Source: an uncultured Bacilli bacterium
GTDB lineage: Bacteria > Bacillota_I > Bacilli_A > RF39 > UBA660
Assembly (NCBI GenBank): GCA_905236935.1
Contig: CAJOQL010000030.1
Span: 1 to 12,609, forward strand
Direction: 5' to 3'
DNA: 12,609 nucleotides
Below the pieces are notes generated by a model that saw only the letters and a list, made by a program, of their open reading frames with translations, was not told the origin of the DNA and did not search any database. Below are positions 1 through 5,753 of the stretch, piece after piece (within the stretch, counting starts at the first letter, position 1; each line of letters begins with the position of its first letter). The position numbers and the translations under genes are program-made.

Positions 1-1244
1 CTAAATTGATTTTCTACTAGTTCACCAACTTGTCTTACACGACGATTACCTAAATGGTCAATTTCATCAATATTACCTATATTATCAAGTAAATTTAAAT
101 AGTAACTTACAGCAGCATAAACATCAGAAATTGTAAGTCTCTTATTATCAATTGTTTGATCATTACCAATAACTTTAATTGTTTTAGTACTATCATTTTT
201 ATCGTAAACTAATACTTCTTGAACTTTATTGTATGTATCTAATTCTTCGTTAATAGATACATCTTTAACATTTACACCTTTTTCAAAGTATGGGCGAAGT
301 TCTTCTAAACGTTTTTTATCAATAGTTTCACCTTTAGTAGCAATTACCTCTTTACCATCTTTGATATCTTCTGCTAATGTGCATCCTAGTAATCTATCTA
401 GTACATTTAACTTTTTATTGAATTTATAACGTCCTACTTTGGCTAAGTCATATCTGAATCTATCGAAAAATCTAACAATTAATTGGTTCTTAGCACTATC
501 TAATGTTGCAGGTTCTCCTGGTTTTAATTTTTCATAAATTTCAATTAAAGCTTCATCAGTATTTTTAGTACTATCTTTTTCTAAAGTATTTTCAATGAAT
601 CTATTTTCACCAAACATTCCTTTAATTGCTTCATCTGAAGATAATCCTAAAGCTCTAAGTAATGTTGTAACAGTTACTTTTCTAGTACGGTCAATTCTTA
701 CATAAATTACATCTTTAGCATCTTGTTCAAATTCAAGCCAAGTTCCTTTATTAGGAATAATTTCTCCTGATACTACTGGTCTACCATTCTTATCTATTTC
801 TCTTTTGAAATAAATAGATGGGCTTCTTACTAATTGTGATTGAATAACTCTTTCAACACCATTAATAATAAATGTACCTGCCTCTGTCATTAAAGGCATG
901 TCTCCTAGGAAGATTTCTTGTTCTTTAACTTCACCAGTTTCATGAATAAATACTCTTGCTTCAACTTTTAAAGGTGCTGCAAAAGTTACCATTCTTTCTT
1001 TAGATTCTTTGATTGAATATCTAGGCTCATCAAAAGAATATTCACCAAATTCTAGTGAAATATTTCCGGTGAAACTTTCAACTGGGAATAAGTCATCGAA
1101 AACTTCTTTAATTCCTTCCGTTAGAAACCAATCATATGATTTCTTTTGAATATCTAATAAATCTGCAAGTTCAAAGTTGTTAGTAGTTTTAGAGAATGTT
1201 ACTCTTTCTCTATGGTCTCCAAATTTTGCTGTTTTGTATGCCAC
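1..1244 (-). CDS. rpoB: RNA polymerase beta subunit, 5' part (runs off the window)
   Basis: N-terminal ~414 residues of the catalytic beta subunit of DNA-dependent RNA polymerase; the rest lies beyond base 1. Readable hallmarks include FGEYSFDEPRYS, the early conserved RVIQSQLVRSPSIYF block, and EIDHLGNRRVRQVGEL near the window edge, which in other RpoB proteins precedes the rifampicin-binding core. These cover the protrusion and lobe domains. The start is GTG at 1244 (V-A-Y-K-T-A), preceded by GGGGTGA at a normal distance, so the coding frame is certain even though no ATG is used. The gene has its own promoter (1315-1344) and a ~64-nt leader containing a hairpin. It follows a terminator, so it is transcribed separately from the ybxB unit. 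In Bacillus ybxB lies directly upstream of rpoB; here a 211-codon gene is wedged between them. No frame damage is seen. Confidence 0.97.
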   Translation of the reverse strand, partial: MAYKTAKFGDHRERVTFSKTTNNFELADLLDIQKKSYDWFLTEGIKEVFDDLFPVESFTGNISLEFGEYSFDEPRYSIKESKERMVTFAAPLKVEARVFIHETGEVKEQEIFLGDMPLMTEAGTFIINGVERVIQSQLVRSPSIYFKREIDKNGRPVVSGEIIPNKGTWLEFEQDAKDVIYVRIDRTRKVTVTTLLRALGLSSDEAIKGMFGENRFIENTLEKDSTKNTDEALIEIYEKLKPGEPATLDSAKNQLIVRFFDRFRYDLAKVGRYKFNKKLNVLDRLLGCTLAEDIKDGKEVIATKGETIDKKRLEELRPYFEKGVNVKDVSINEELDTYNKVQEVLVYDKNDSTKTIKVIGNDQTIDNKRLTISDVYAAVSYYLNLLDNIGNIDEIDHLGNRRVRQVGELVENQF

Positions 1245-1278
1245 TAATTTTCACCCCAAACAATAATATTTTTTAATA

Positions 1279-1300
1279 GTTTCTCCTCTTAAGGAGAGAC
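1279..1300 (-). promoter_or_regulatory. Hairpin in the rpoB 5' leader
   Basis: In the predicted leader, GTCTCTCCT and AGGAGAAAC can pair 8 of 9 positions around a TAAG loop. There is no T-run after it, so it is not a terminator. The right arm carries an AGGAG sequence too far (about 35 nt) from the GTG start to act as its ribosome binding site. It may stabilise the mRNA or bind a regulator; this is inference. Confidence 0.45.
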
Positions 1301-1314
1301 AATCTCAATATAAA

Positions 1315-1344
1315 ATTTTAGCATTTATATCCACTTAATGTCAA
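1315..1344 (-). promoter_or_regulatory. rpoB promoter, sigma-A type
   Basis: On the minus strand TTGACA (1344-1339) is followed by an 18-bp spacer and TAAAAT (1320-1315), with TG one base upstream of the -10 (extended -10). Predicted transcription start is near 1308, giving a leader of about 64 nt. It lies downstream of a strong terminator, so rpoB appears to have independent transcription. Confidence 0.75.
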
Positions 1345-1390
1345 TAAAAATATTGGACAAATTACTAAAATTTTGAAATTTGTATTAAAT

Positions 1391-1427
1391 ATAAGAAAAA
1401 GTTTCTCCTATTTCTAGAAAAAACTTT
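1391..1427 (-). terminator. Terminator after the 211-codon gene
   Basis: Read on the minus strand, AAAGTTTTTTCT pairs with AGGAGAAACTTT over 12 positions, two of them G-U, around a 6-nt loop, followed by TTCTTATATTT. The G-U pairs become A-C mismatches on the plus strand, so it works in the minus direction. It separates the ybxB unit from rpoB. Confidence 0.75.
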
Positions 1428-1464
1428 AATCTTAACATAAACTTTAATATGTAATTTAATATTC

Positions 1465-2100
1465 TTATTTGTTAATTGGTCTTAGTACTTTTTCTTGTGT
1501 TTTTTCTTTAATAGTCCAAACAACATCTTTAAACTCTATTCCAATTTTAGCATATATTCTTTTGACTTCTTCTATAGTAACATCTTCAGTATACCATTCA
1601 AAATATTTTTTACGATATTTACTTTTATTAAATCTTTCCGTTCTTCCATACAAAGTGAACAAATCTTTTAATCTTTCATCATCACAATTACATTCTACTC
1701 TTTTAAAACCTAGTCTTTCTAAATCTAATACCATATTTAATTGCATAACTGATATTAATGAACCTGGAATTATATTTAATTTTTTTTCTAAAAAGTCAGT
1801 TAGATAAGATAGTATTTTAAATGATTCTTCTTCTGTTAATCCATCTGGCAATAAAAACGGTCTAAAAGTATAATCTCTAATTCCTGTAATATTATATCCA
1901 TAGTTTTCTCCAATATTAAGGTATTCAATATGATGAAGCCTATAAATGCTACTAACTGAATCACTTACAAATTCACTCTTAATACCATCTTTCTTTTTTC
2001 CTTCATTCATCCTAGTAATTACATCTGCTTCCATTAAACCACTATCTTTTATTTCACATAGCAATTTTTGCATTTGTATTAATTTTTCTTTTAATGTCAT
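1465..2100 (-). CDS. Unrecognised 211-residue protein between ybxB and rpoB
   Basis: I do not recognise this protein. It is 211 residues, soluble-looking, with no signal peptide or membrane segment. The N-terminal ~20 residues are a charged helix-like stretch (MTLKEKLIQMQKLL...). The middle (about 85-130) has amphipathic segments. A Cys-rich spot, VECNCDDERL, occurs at about residue 138, and the C-terminal third is basic and aromatic (KYRKKYFEWYTED). The ATG at 2100 is preceded by GGAGG about 10 nt upstream, so the start is good. It is followed by a strong terminator and then by the rpoB promoter. Upstream is a 240-bp gap after the ybxB stop with no clear promoter, so it is probably read from the ybxB promoter. 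The position suggests a lineage-specific insertion between two usually adjacent genes. No function is assigned. Confidence 0.85.
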   Translation of the reverse strand: MTLKEKLIQMQKLLCEIKDSGLMEADVITRMNEGKKKDGIKSEFVSDSVSSIYRLHHIEYLNIGENYGYNITGIRDYTFRPFLLPDGLTEEESFKILSYLTDFLEKKLNIIPGSLISVMQLNMVLDLERLGFKRVECNCDDERLKDLFTLYGRTERFNKSKYRKKYFEWYTEDVTIEEVKRIYAKIGIEFKDVVWTIKEKTQEKVLRPINK

Positions 2101-2340
2101 AAATAGTCATCCTCCATTAATAATTATTGTAATTTGCTAACACCTTTTAAAGTGATTTGATATTCACTTATTTTTCTAATTTTTATAGTAATAATTTTTT
2201 TAATTTAGTTATCATATTATCACTTTTTAATCCTTTAATAGTATATTTTAATTTCATAAAATCATAAGTTGTTTTTATATTGCCCCTTTTTAGTAATTCA
2301 TGTTTTATAATAATATAGTTTTTTGGCAATTTTTTAACAT
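2101..2340 (-). other. Gap with a possible 48-codon open frame (2329-2183)
   Basis: This 240-bp gap between ybxB and the 211-codon gene holds no recognised gene. On the minus strand one frame stays open from inside ybxB to a TAA at 2185-2183, giving a lysine-rich tail such as NIKTTYDFMKLKYTIKG. The only in-frame start near the gap edge is TTG at 2329, with no ribosome binding site. In DNA this AT-rich an open run of about 50 codons is uncommon, so it could be a gene remnant or a small protein. I regard it as weak. A 6-bp hairpin (AAGTGA/TCACTT) also lies at about 2150-2170. Confidence 0.2.
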
Positions 2341-2928
2341 TTATCTACTAACTTTAACAATATAAAAACCTAACGATTTATCTAATACATCAACATGATA
2401 TTTTTCTAATAAACTCTTAATAACTGTCTTTACTCCATGATTAGTTCGCATAACAAACCATAATTCTCCATTTTCATTTAAACGATTAAAAGCATCATTA
2501 ATTATAGTTAAATAAACACTTTTACCTGCTCTAATAGGAGGATTAGTTATAATTACATCATAATTATCTTCAACATTATCATAGATATTACTATTCCATA
2601 CTTTAGCATTATTTACTTTATTTTCTTTAATATTCATATTAGTTAAATGAATAGCCCTATTATTTACATCTATCATATCTACTTTTGAATCCATAATTTT
2701 AGCGACTGTAATACCTAAAAAGCCAATACCACATCCAACATCTAATAGTTTAATATGACATCTTCCATGCTTAAAATAGTTTTCAGCAAGTAATTTACTT
2801 CCCTCATCTATCTTATCTTTAGAAAAGACTCCAAGATCACTATTAAAAATAAATGTATAGTCATTATATTTATAATTAATTTTTCTAAGTTCACTTTTTA
2901 AATTTTTATCATTATCAAAATATTGCAT
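2341..2928 (-). CDS. Class I SAM-dependent methyltransferase, YbxB/RsmC type
   Basis: A 195-residue S-adenosylmethionine-dependent methyltransferase of the RsmC-like family, known in Bacillus as YbxB and predicted to methylate rRNA guanine. What shows this: an N-terminal segment with FIFNSDLGVFSKDKIDEGS like YbxB; the SAM-binding motif I LLDVGCGIG at residues 61-69; acidic motif II MIDVN at about 85-89; and the catalytic NPPIRAG at 129-135, where NPP(Y/F/I) marks N-methyltransferases acting on a base amino group. It ends GFYIVKVSR, matching the family C-terminus, so it is full length. The ATG at 2928 has GGAGG just upstream. Gene order ybxB-(one gene)-rpoB resembles Firmicutes, but rplJ/rplL, which normally sit upstream, are not in this window; HU lies there instead. 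The exact substrate is inferred. Confidence 0.88.
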   Translation of the reverse strand: MQYFDNDKNLKSELRKINYKYNDYTFIFNSDLGVFSKDKIDEGSKLLAENYFKHGRCHIKLLDVGCGIGFLGITVAKIMDSKVDMIDVNNRAIHLTNMNIKENKVNNAKVWNSNIYDNVEDNYDVIITNPPIRAGKSVYLTIINDAFNRLNENGELWFVMRTNHGVKTVIKSLLEKYHVDVLDKSLGFYIVKVSR

Positions 2929-2945
2929 TTTTCCTCCAAAATAAA

Positions 2946-2982
2946 ACTGTTACAATTAATATACATCATTAATTATAACAGT
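2946..2982 (-). promoter_or_regulatory. Extended -10 promoter of ybxB inside a near-perfect palindrome
   Basis: The minus strand carries TGTTATAAT (2980-2972), an extended -10 box, with no good -35. It lies in the left arm of a 37-bp dyad: 14-base arms CTGTTATAATTAAT and ATTAATTGTAACAG plus one flanking pair, with one mismatch and a 7-bp centre. Predicted start is near 2966, so the dyad spans the -10 and the first transcribed bases, as repressor operators do. In minus-strand RNA the mismatch would be a G-U pair. The right arm is followed by TTTTATTTT and then the GGAGG of ybxB, so an attenuator is an alternative reading. Confidence 0.5.
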
Positions 2983-2996
2983 ACAAGACATACTAA

Positions 2997-3176
2997 GTAG
3001 GTTTAAAAGAGCACTTACATTAATAAGGATTAAATTATATATTTTATTTACTTGTGTTATATTTCACAATAGTTATATTTTCTCTCTTTTGGAATTTTAA
3101 AATTTTATTAAAACTTTTTAGAATTGGCAATAATTTTAATAAAACAACAATAACTAAGTACTCTTCTCTAACCTAC
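2997..3176 (-). ncRNA. Candidate structured RNA with paired ends
   Basis: No protein gene is seen in 2983-3201. An extended -10 TGTTATAAT (3191-3183, minus) is followed after 6 nt by a G at 3176. From that base, GTAGGTT (3176-3170) pairs with AACCTAC (3003-2997) and AAGAGTACTT (3165-3156) pairs with AAGTGCTCTT (3016-3007) through one G-U. Inside, TTTTATTAAAA and TTTTAATAAAA form an 11-bp hairpin, and TTGTG/CACAA another. The ~180-nt transcript with paired ends resembles a structured ncRNA or a long ybxB leader. No T-run ends it, so a 3' end is not defined. A small non-autonomous transposon with ~20-bp terminal inverted repeats is the rival explanation. Confidence 0.35.
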
Positions 3177-3182
3177 AATTAG

Positions 3183-3191
3183 ATTATAACA
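3183..3191 (-). promoter_or_regulatory. Extended -10 element upstream of the structured segment
   Basis: TGTTATAAT on the minus strand, identical to the extended -10 before ybxB. No convincing -35 precedes it; the upstream DNA is the T-run of the HU terminator. The predicted start at 3176 coincides with the 5' end of the long-range helix. Confidence 0.4.
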
Positions 3192-3201
3192 TTTTCTAAA
3201 T

Positions 3202-3232
3202 AAAAAAGAAACAAAAACTTTGCTTCTTTTCC
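3202..3232 (-). terminator. Terminator of the HU gene
   Basis: Minus strand: AAAAGAAGCAAA and TTTGTTTCTTTT pair over 12 positions (one G-U) around a 3-nt loop, running into TTTTTTATTT. It lies 16 bp after the HU stop codon. Confidence 0.75.
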
Positions 3233-3247
3233 ATAAATCGTTAATTA

Positions 3248-3520
3248 TTAGTTAACAGCGTCTTTTAATTTGCTACCAGCTTTGAAAGATACAGCCATTT
3301 TAGCAGGAATTTTGATTTTTTCCTTAGTTAAAGGATTAATTCCTTCTCTTGCAGCACGTTTTTTAGCTACAAAGTTACCAAAACCAACTAAAGTAACTTT
3401 TCCATCTTTCTTTAGTCCAGCAGTAATTCCTGCTAAAACAGCATCTAAAGCTTTTAATGCATCAGCTTTAGTTAAGTCAGCTTCTTTAGCTACAAATTCT
3501 ACTAATTCTTGTTTTGTCAT
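3248..3520 (-). CDS. hup: HU-type nucleoid DNA-binding protein
   Basis: A 90-residue histone-like HU protein, the usual length, which binds and bends DNA as a dimer and compacts the nucleoid. It begins MTKQELVEFVAKEADLTK, the N-terminal helix-turn-helix dimer region. It contains the signature GFGNFVAKKRAAREG at about 47-61 and NPLTKEKIKIPA at 62-73, the beta-arm that inserts in the minor groove with its proline. The C-terminus AGSKLKDAVN is normal. GGGAGGT lies upstream of the ATG. It is a single-gene unit with its own promoter (3558-3585) and terminator (3202-3232). The location immediately downstream of spoIVA is the Bacillus spoIVA-hbs arrangement, which supports a Bacilli affiliation. Confidence 0.96.
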   Translation of the reverse strand: MTKQELVEFVAKEADLTKADALKALDAVLAGITAGLKKDGKVTLVGFGNFVAKKRAAREGINPLTKEKIKIPAKMAVSFKAGSKLKDAVN

Positions 3521-3557
3521 AACGATTACCTCCCATTTTTTTATATTTTATAAGGTT

Positions 3558-3585
3558 TATATACCCTACAAGTAAAGGTTATCAA
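3558..3585 (-). promoter_or_regulatory. HU gene promoter
   Basis: Minus strand TTGATA (3585-3580), 16-bp spacer, TATATA (3563-3558), with a start expected near 3551 and a leader of about 30 nt containing GGGAGGT. The bases between this promoter and the spoIVA terminator (3590-3706) show only A/T runs, including a weak AAAAAAG/CTTTTTT hairpin. Confidence 0.55.
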
Positions 3586-3706
3586 AAATAAAAATAAAAA
3601 GCAAGAAAAAAAGGGACTTTTTTATTATTTTTTGGCTGATTTTACACTATATCCTATACTATTTAAATCAATATTAAAGGGGAAAATTAATATTTAGATA
3701 TTATAT

Positions 3707-3733
3707 ATAAAAAAGCGAGGATTATATATCCTC
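3707..3733 (-). terminator. Terminator of spoIVA
   Basis: Minus strand GAGGAT-ATATA-ATCCTC followed by GCTTTTTT. It starts 3 bp after the spoIVA stop codon and isolates spoIVA from the HU gene. Confidence 0.8.
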
Positions 3734-3735
3734 AT

Positions 3736-5214
3736 TTATAAAACTATTGCGATTAAATTATTACTTCCTTTATTTACTATCTTAGTAACTGTATTTGATA
3801 ATTTATATCGAGTATTTTCTGGCATCATAGATAGTTTAGCTTGAATGCCTTCTTTAACAATAACATCTAAACTACGACCAAATATTTCACTTTTCCAAAT
3901 ACTTGATGGATCTGTTTCGTAGTCTTTCATTATATAATCAATTAATTCTTTACTTTGCAGTTCTGTCCCAATGATAGGTTCAAACGTGCTTTCTACATCC
4001 ACTTTCATTAAATGAATTGATGATGCTACTGCCTTAAGTTTAACCCCATAACGAGAACCTTGCTTAATAATTTCTGGAGTAGATAGTTTCATATCTGCTA
4101 AAGTAGGATAAACTATACCATAACCAGTTGATTTTGCCATTTTAAGAGCATCTTTAATTGCTTTAGTTTCATCTCTAGAAGAAGAATACTCCATAAATAT
4201 TTTAAGTAAACTTCCCTTATCTAAAGTCATTCCTCCTAATACGCTTTGAAGGGTCTCGTTATATAAATCATTAGAGGATTCTAAGTTTAAGGTAACTATT
4301 CCTGTTGATGCATCAACATTTGAAATATAAGCATTATTAATAAATTCACTACCTTTATAAAAATCTATAATATTTTCTGCATCTTTAAGTTTAGAAACAC
4401 TGGTCATACTTTCTTTAATCTTTTCTAAATAATGGGCTTTAATTGGATGTTTGTTATCTAAAATATGAACCCAAGATGGAATACATACTTCTACATCTAA
4501 AATTGGGAATTCATAAAGAGCTGTCTTTAATATTTCATACATATCTCTTTCTGTCATAGAGTTTATATTAATTGGCATTACTGGAACATTATAATTCTTG
4601 GCTAAATTAGCAGATAAAGTTCTCGTTTCTTCTTCATCTGGATGAGTTGTATTTAAAATGATAATAAAAGGTTTATTAATTGATTTTAATTCATTAATTA
4701 CCTTTTCTTCTGCTTCCATATACTCTCCACGCGTAAACTCTCCAATAGAACCATCTGTTGTTATTACAATTCCAATTGTTGAATGATCTTTAATAACCTT
4801 TTCAGTACCTATTTCAGCTGCTTCTACAAAGGGAATTTCTTCAGTAAACCATGGAGTTTTAACTAGTCTTGGGTTTCCTATTTCATCTTCATACCCATTA
4901 GATGCTTTTATAACATAGCCTACACAATCAATAAGTTTAATATTAGTAGTAAATTCATCAATATTTATAGTAGCACCAGTTGATGGAATAAACTTTGGCT
5001 CAGTAGTCATTATTGTTTTACCAGGAGCAGATTGGGGAATTTCATCAGTACATCTTTTCTTTAATTCTTCATCTGTAATATTTGGAATAATTAAATTTTC
5101 CACTACTTTTCTTATAAAAGTTGATTTACCAGTTCTTACTGCTCCTACTACTCCAAGATATATTTCTCCTTTACCCCATGTGGAGATGCTACTTATTATC
5201 TCTTTCTTTTCCAT
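3736..5214 (-). CDS. spoIVA: Spore coat morphogenetic ATPase SpoIVA
   Basis: SpoIVA polymerises on the forespore outer surface in the mother cell, using ATP hydrolysis, and forms the basement layer of the spore coat; it is also needed for cortex formation. The protein is 492 residues, the same length as in B. subtilis by my recollection. Residues 18-32 (IYLGVVGAVRTGKST) hold the Walker A motif with the catalytic Lys30. PGKTIMTTEPKF and IKLIDCVGY form the GTPase-like sensor and Walker B regions, and VVITTDG follows. The C-terminus KLSMMPENTRYKL...LIAIVL is the conserved region needed for polymerisation and membrane anchoring through SpoVM. The ATG has AAAGGA upstream. A sigma-E-like promoter (5235-5263) fits mother-cell expression. 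It is intact, so this organism very probably sporulates or did so recently. Confidence 0.98.
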   Translation of the reverse strand: MEKKEIISSISTWGKGEIYLGVVGAVRTGKSTFIRKVVENLIIPNITDEELKKRCTDEIPQSAPGKTIMTTEPKFIPSTGATINIDEFTTNIKLIDCVGYVIKASNGYEDEIGNPRLVKTPWFTEEIPFVEAAEIGTEKVIKDHSTIGIVITTDGSIGEFTRGEYMEAEEKVINELKSINKPFIIILNTTHPDEEETRTLSANLAKNYNVPVMPININSMTERDMYEILKTALYEFPILDVEVCIPSWVHILDNKHPIKAHYLEKIKESMTSVSKLKDAENIIDFYKGSEFINNAYISNVDASTGIVTLNLESSNDLYNETLQSVLGGMTLDKGSLLKIFMEYSSSRDETKAIKDALKMAKSTGYGIVYPTLADMKLSTPEIIKQGSRYGVKLKAVASSIHLMKVDVESTFEPIIGTELQSKELIDYIMKDYETDPSSIWKSEIFGRSLDVIVKEGIQAKLSMMPENTRYKLSNTVTKIVNKGSNNLIAIVL

Positions 5215-5234
5215 ACAAAAATTCCTTTCTTTAA

Positions 5235-5263
5235 AATTTATGTAAATTAAAGAAAGTTATACC
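5235..5263 (-). promoter_or_regulatory. Sigma-E-like promoter of spoIVA
   Basis: Minus strand GGTATAA (5263-5257), 14-bp spacer, CATAAATT (5242-5235). This resembles the mother-cell sigma-E pattern (an ATA-containing -35, about 14 bp, CATACAAT-like -10, here 6 of 8). The start would be near 5228, right at the AAAGGA ribosome binding site, giving a very short leader. In B. subtilis spoIVA is sigma-E dependent. Confidence 0.5.
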
Positions 5264-5282
5264 ATAAAGATTTATTATATTT

Positions 5283-5321
5283 TGAAAAATAAAAGTGATA
5301 GTCTTTTTTGAATATCACCTT
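5283..5321 (-). terminator. Terminator of the suf operon
   Basis: Minus strand AAGGTGATA pairs with TATCACTTT (9 positions, one G-U) around a 12-nt loop, then TTTTATTTTTC. It begins about 12 bp after the sufU stop, so the suf operon ends at sufU and does not continue to a sufB. Confidence 0.75.
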
Positions 5322-5333
5322 AATTTATAAATT

Positions 5334-5753
5334 TTAATTATCTTGTTTATTTATAATTTTTTCAAGTCCACGATAAGCAAGAGTTGCACAAGTCTTTCGA
5401 CTTTCTTGTTTACATATTTCATCAAAGGCAAGTGCTTCTCCCATTAGTTCTTTATTATAATCTTTTTCATAAATCATATTATTAAAATTAGCCATAAATT
5501 CTTTTGCTTCATCTATAGTCAAACCAATAATTTTTTTAATCATAATTGATGAGCTAGCGGTACTAATTGCACAAGCTTCACCATCAAATGCTGCATCTAC
5601 TATCTTATTACCATCTAATTTTACATATACATTAATATTATCAATACAAGATACATTATTTGCATTTGCAGATTCATATCCTTCTTTAGTTTCTTTATGA
5701 AAAGGATTAGAGTAATTGTCTAAAATAATTTCTCTTTTTGTTTCAGTATCCAT
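5334..5753 (-). CDS. sufU: SufU, zinc-dependent sulfur acceptor for SufS
   Basis: SufU takes persulfide sulfur from the cysteine desulfurase SufS and passes it to the Fe-S assembly scaffold. At 139 residues it has the normal SufU length. The three cysteines and the aspartate expected to bind zinc and accept sulfur are visible: Cys36 and Asp38 in VSCIDN, Cys61 in GEACAISTASSS, and Cys122 in RKTCATLAYRGL. The first motif is CID rather than the common CGD. The ATG at 5753 abuts the sufS TAA directly with zero spacing, and AAGGA lies about 10 nt upstream inside sufS, so the two are translationally coupled. It is the last gene of the operon, followed by a terminator; in most Firmicutes sufB comes next. 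Confidence 0.93.
   Translation of the reverse strand: MDTETKREIILDNYSNPFHKETKEGYESANANNVSCIDNINVYVKLDGNKIVDAAFDGEACAISTASSSIMIKKIIGLTIDEAKEFMANFNNMIYEKDYNKELMGEALAFDEICKQESRKTCATLAYRGLEKIINKQDN

Noticed and set aside
229..429. Plus-strand open frame inside rpoB
   Set aside because: Shadow of the rpoB coding strand; no ribosome binding site and composition of a reversed gene. The same applies to the plus-strand frames over the 211-codon gene, HU, sufS, sufD and sufC.
2150..2190. Hairpin AAGTGA/TCACTT with T-rich flank on the plus strand as a terminator
   Set aside because: There is no plus-strand gene to end, the stem is only 6 bp, and such runs are expected in DNA this AT-rich.
3590..3706. 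Possible extra promoter or small RNA between spoIVA and HU
   Set aside because: Only A/T runs and a weak AAAAAAG/CTTTTTT stem; the candidate -35/-10 pairs have poor spacing.
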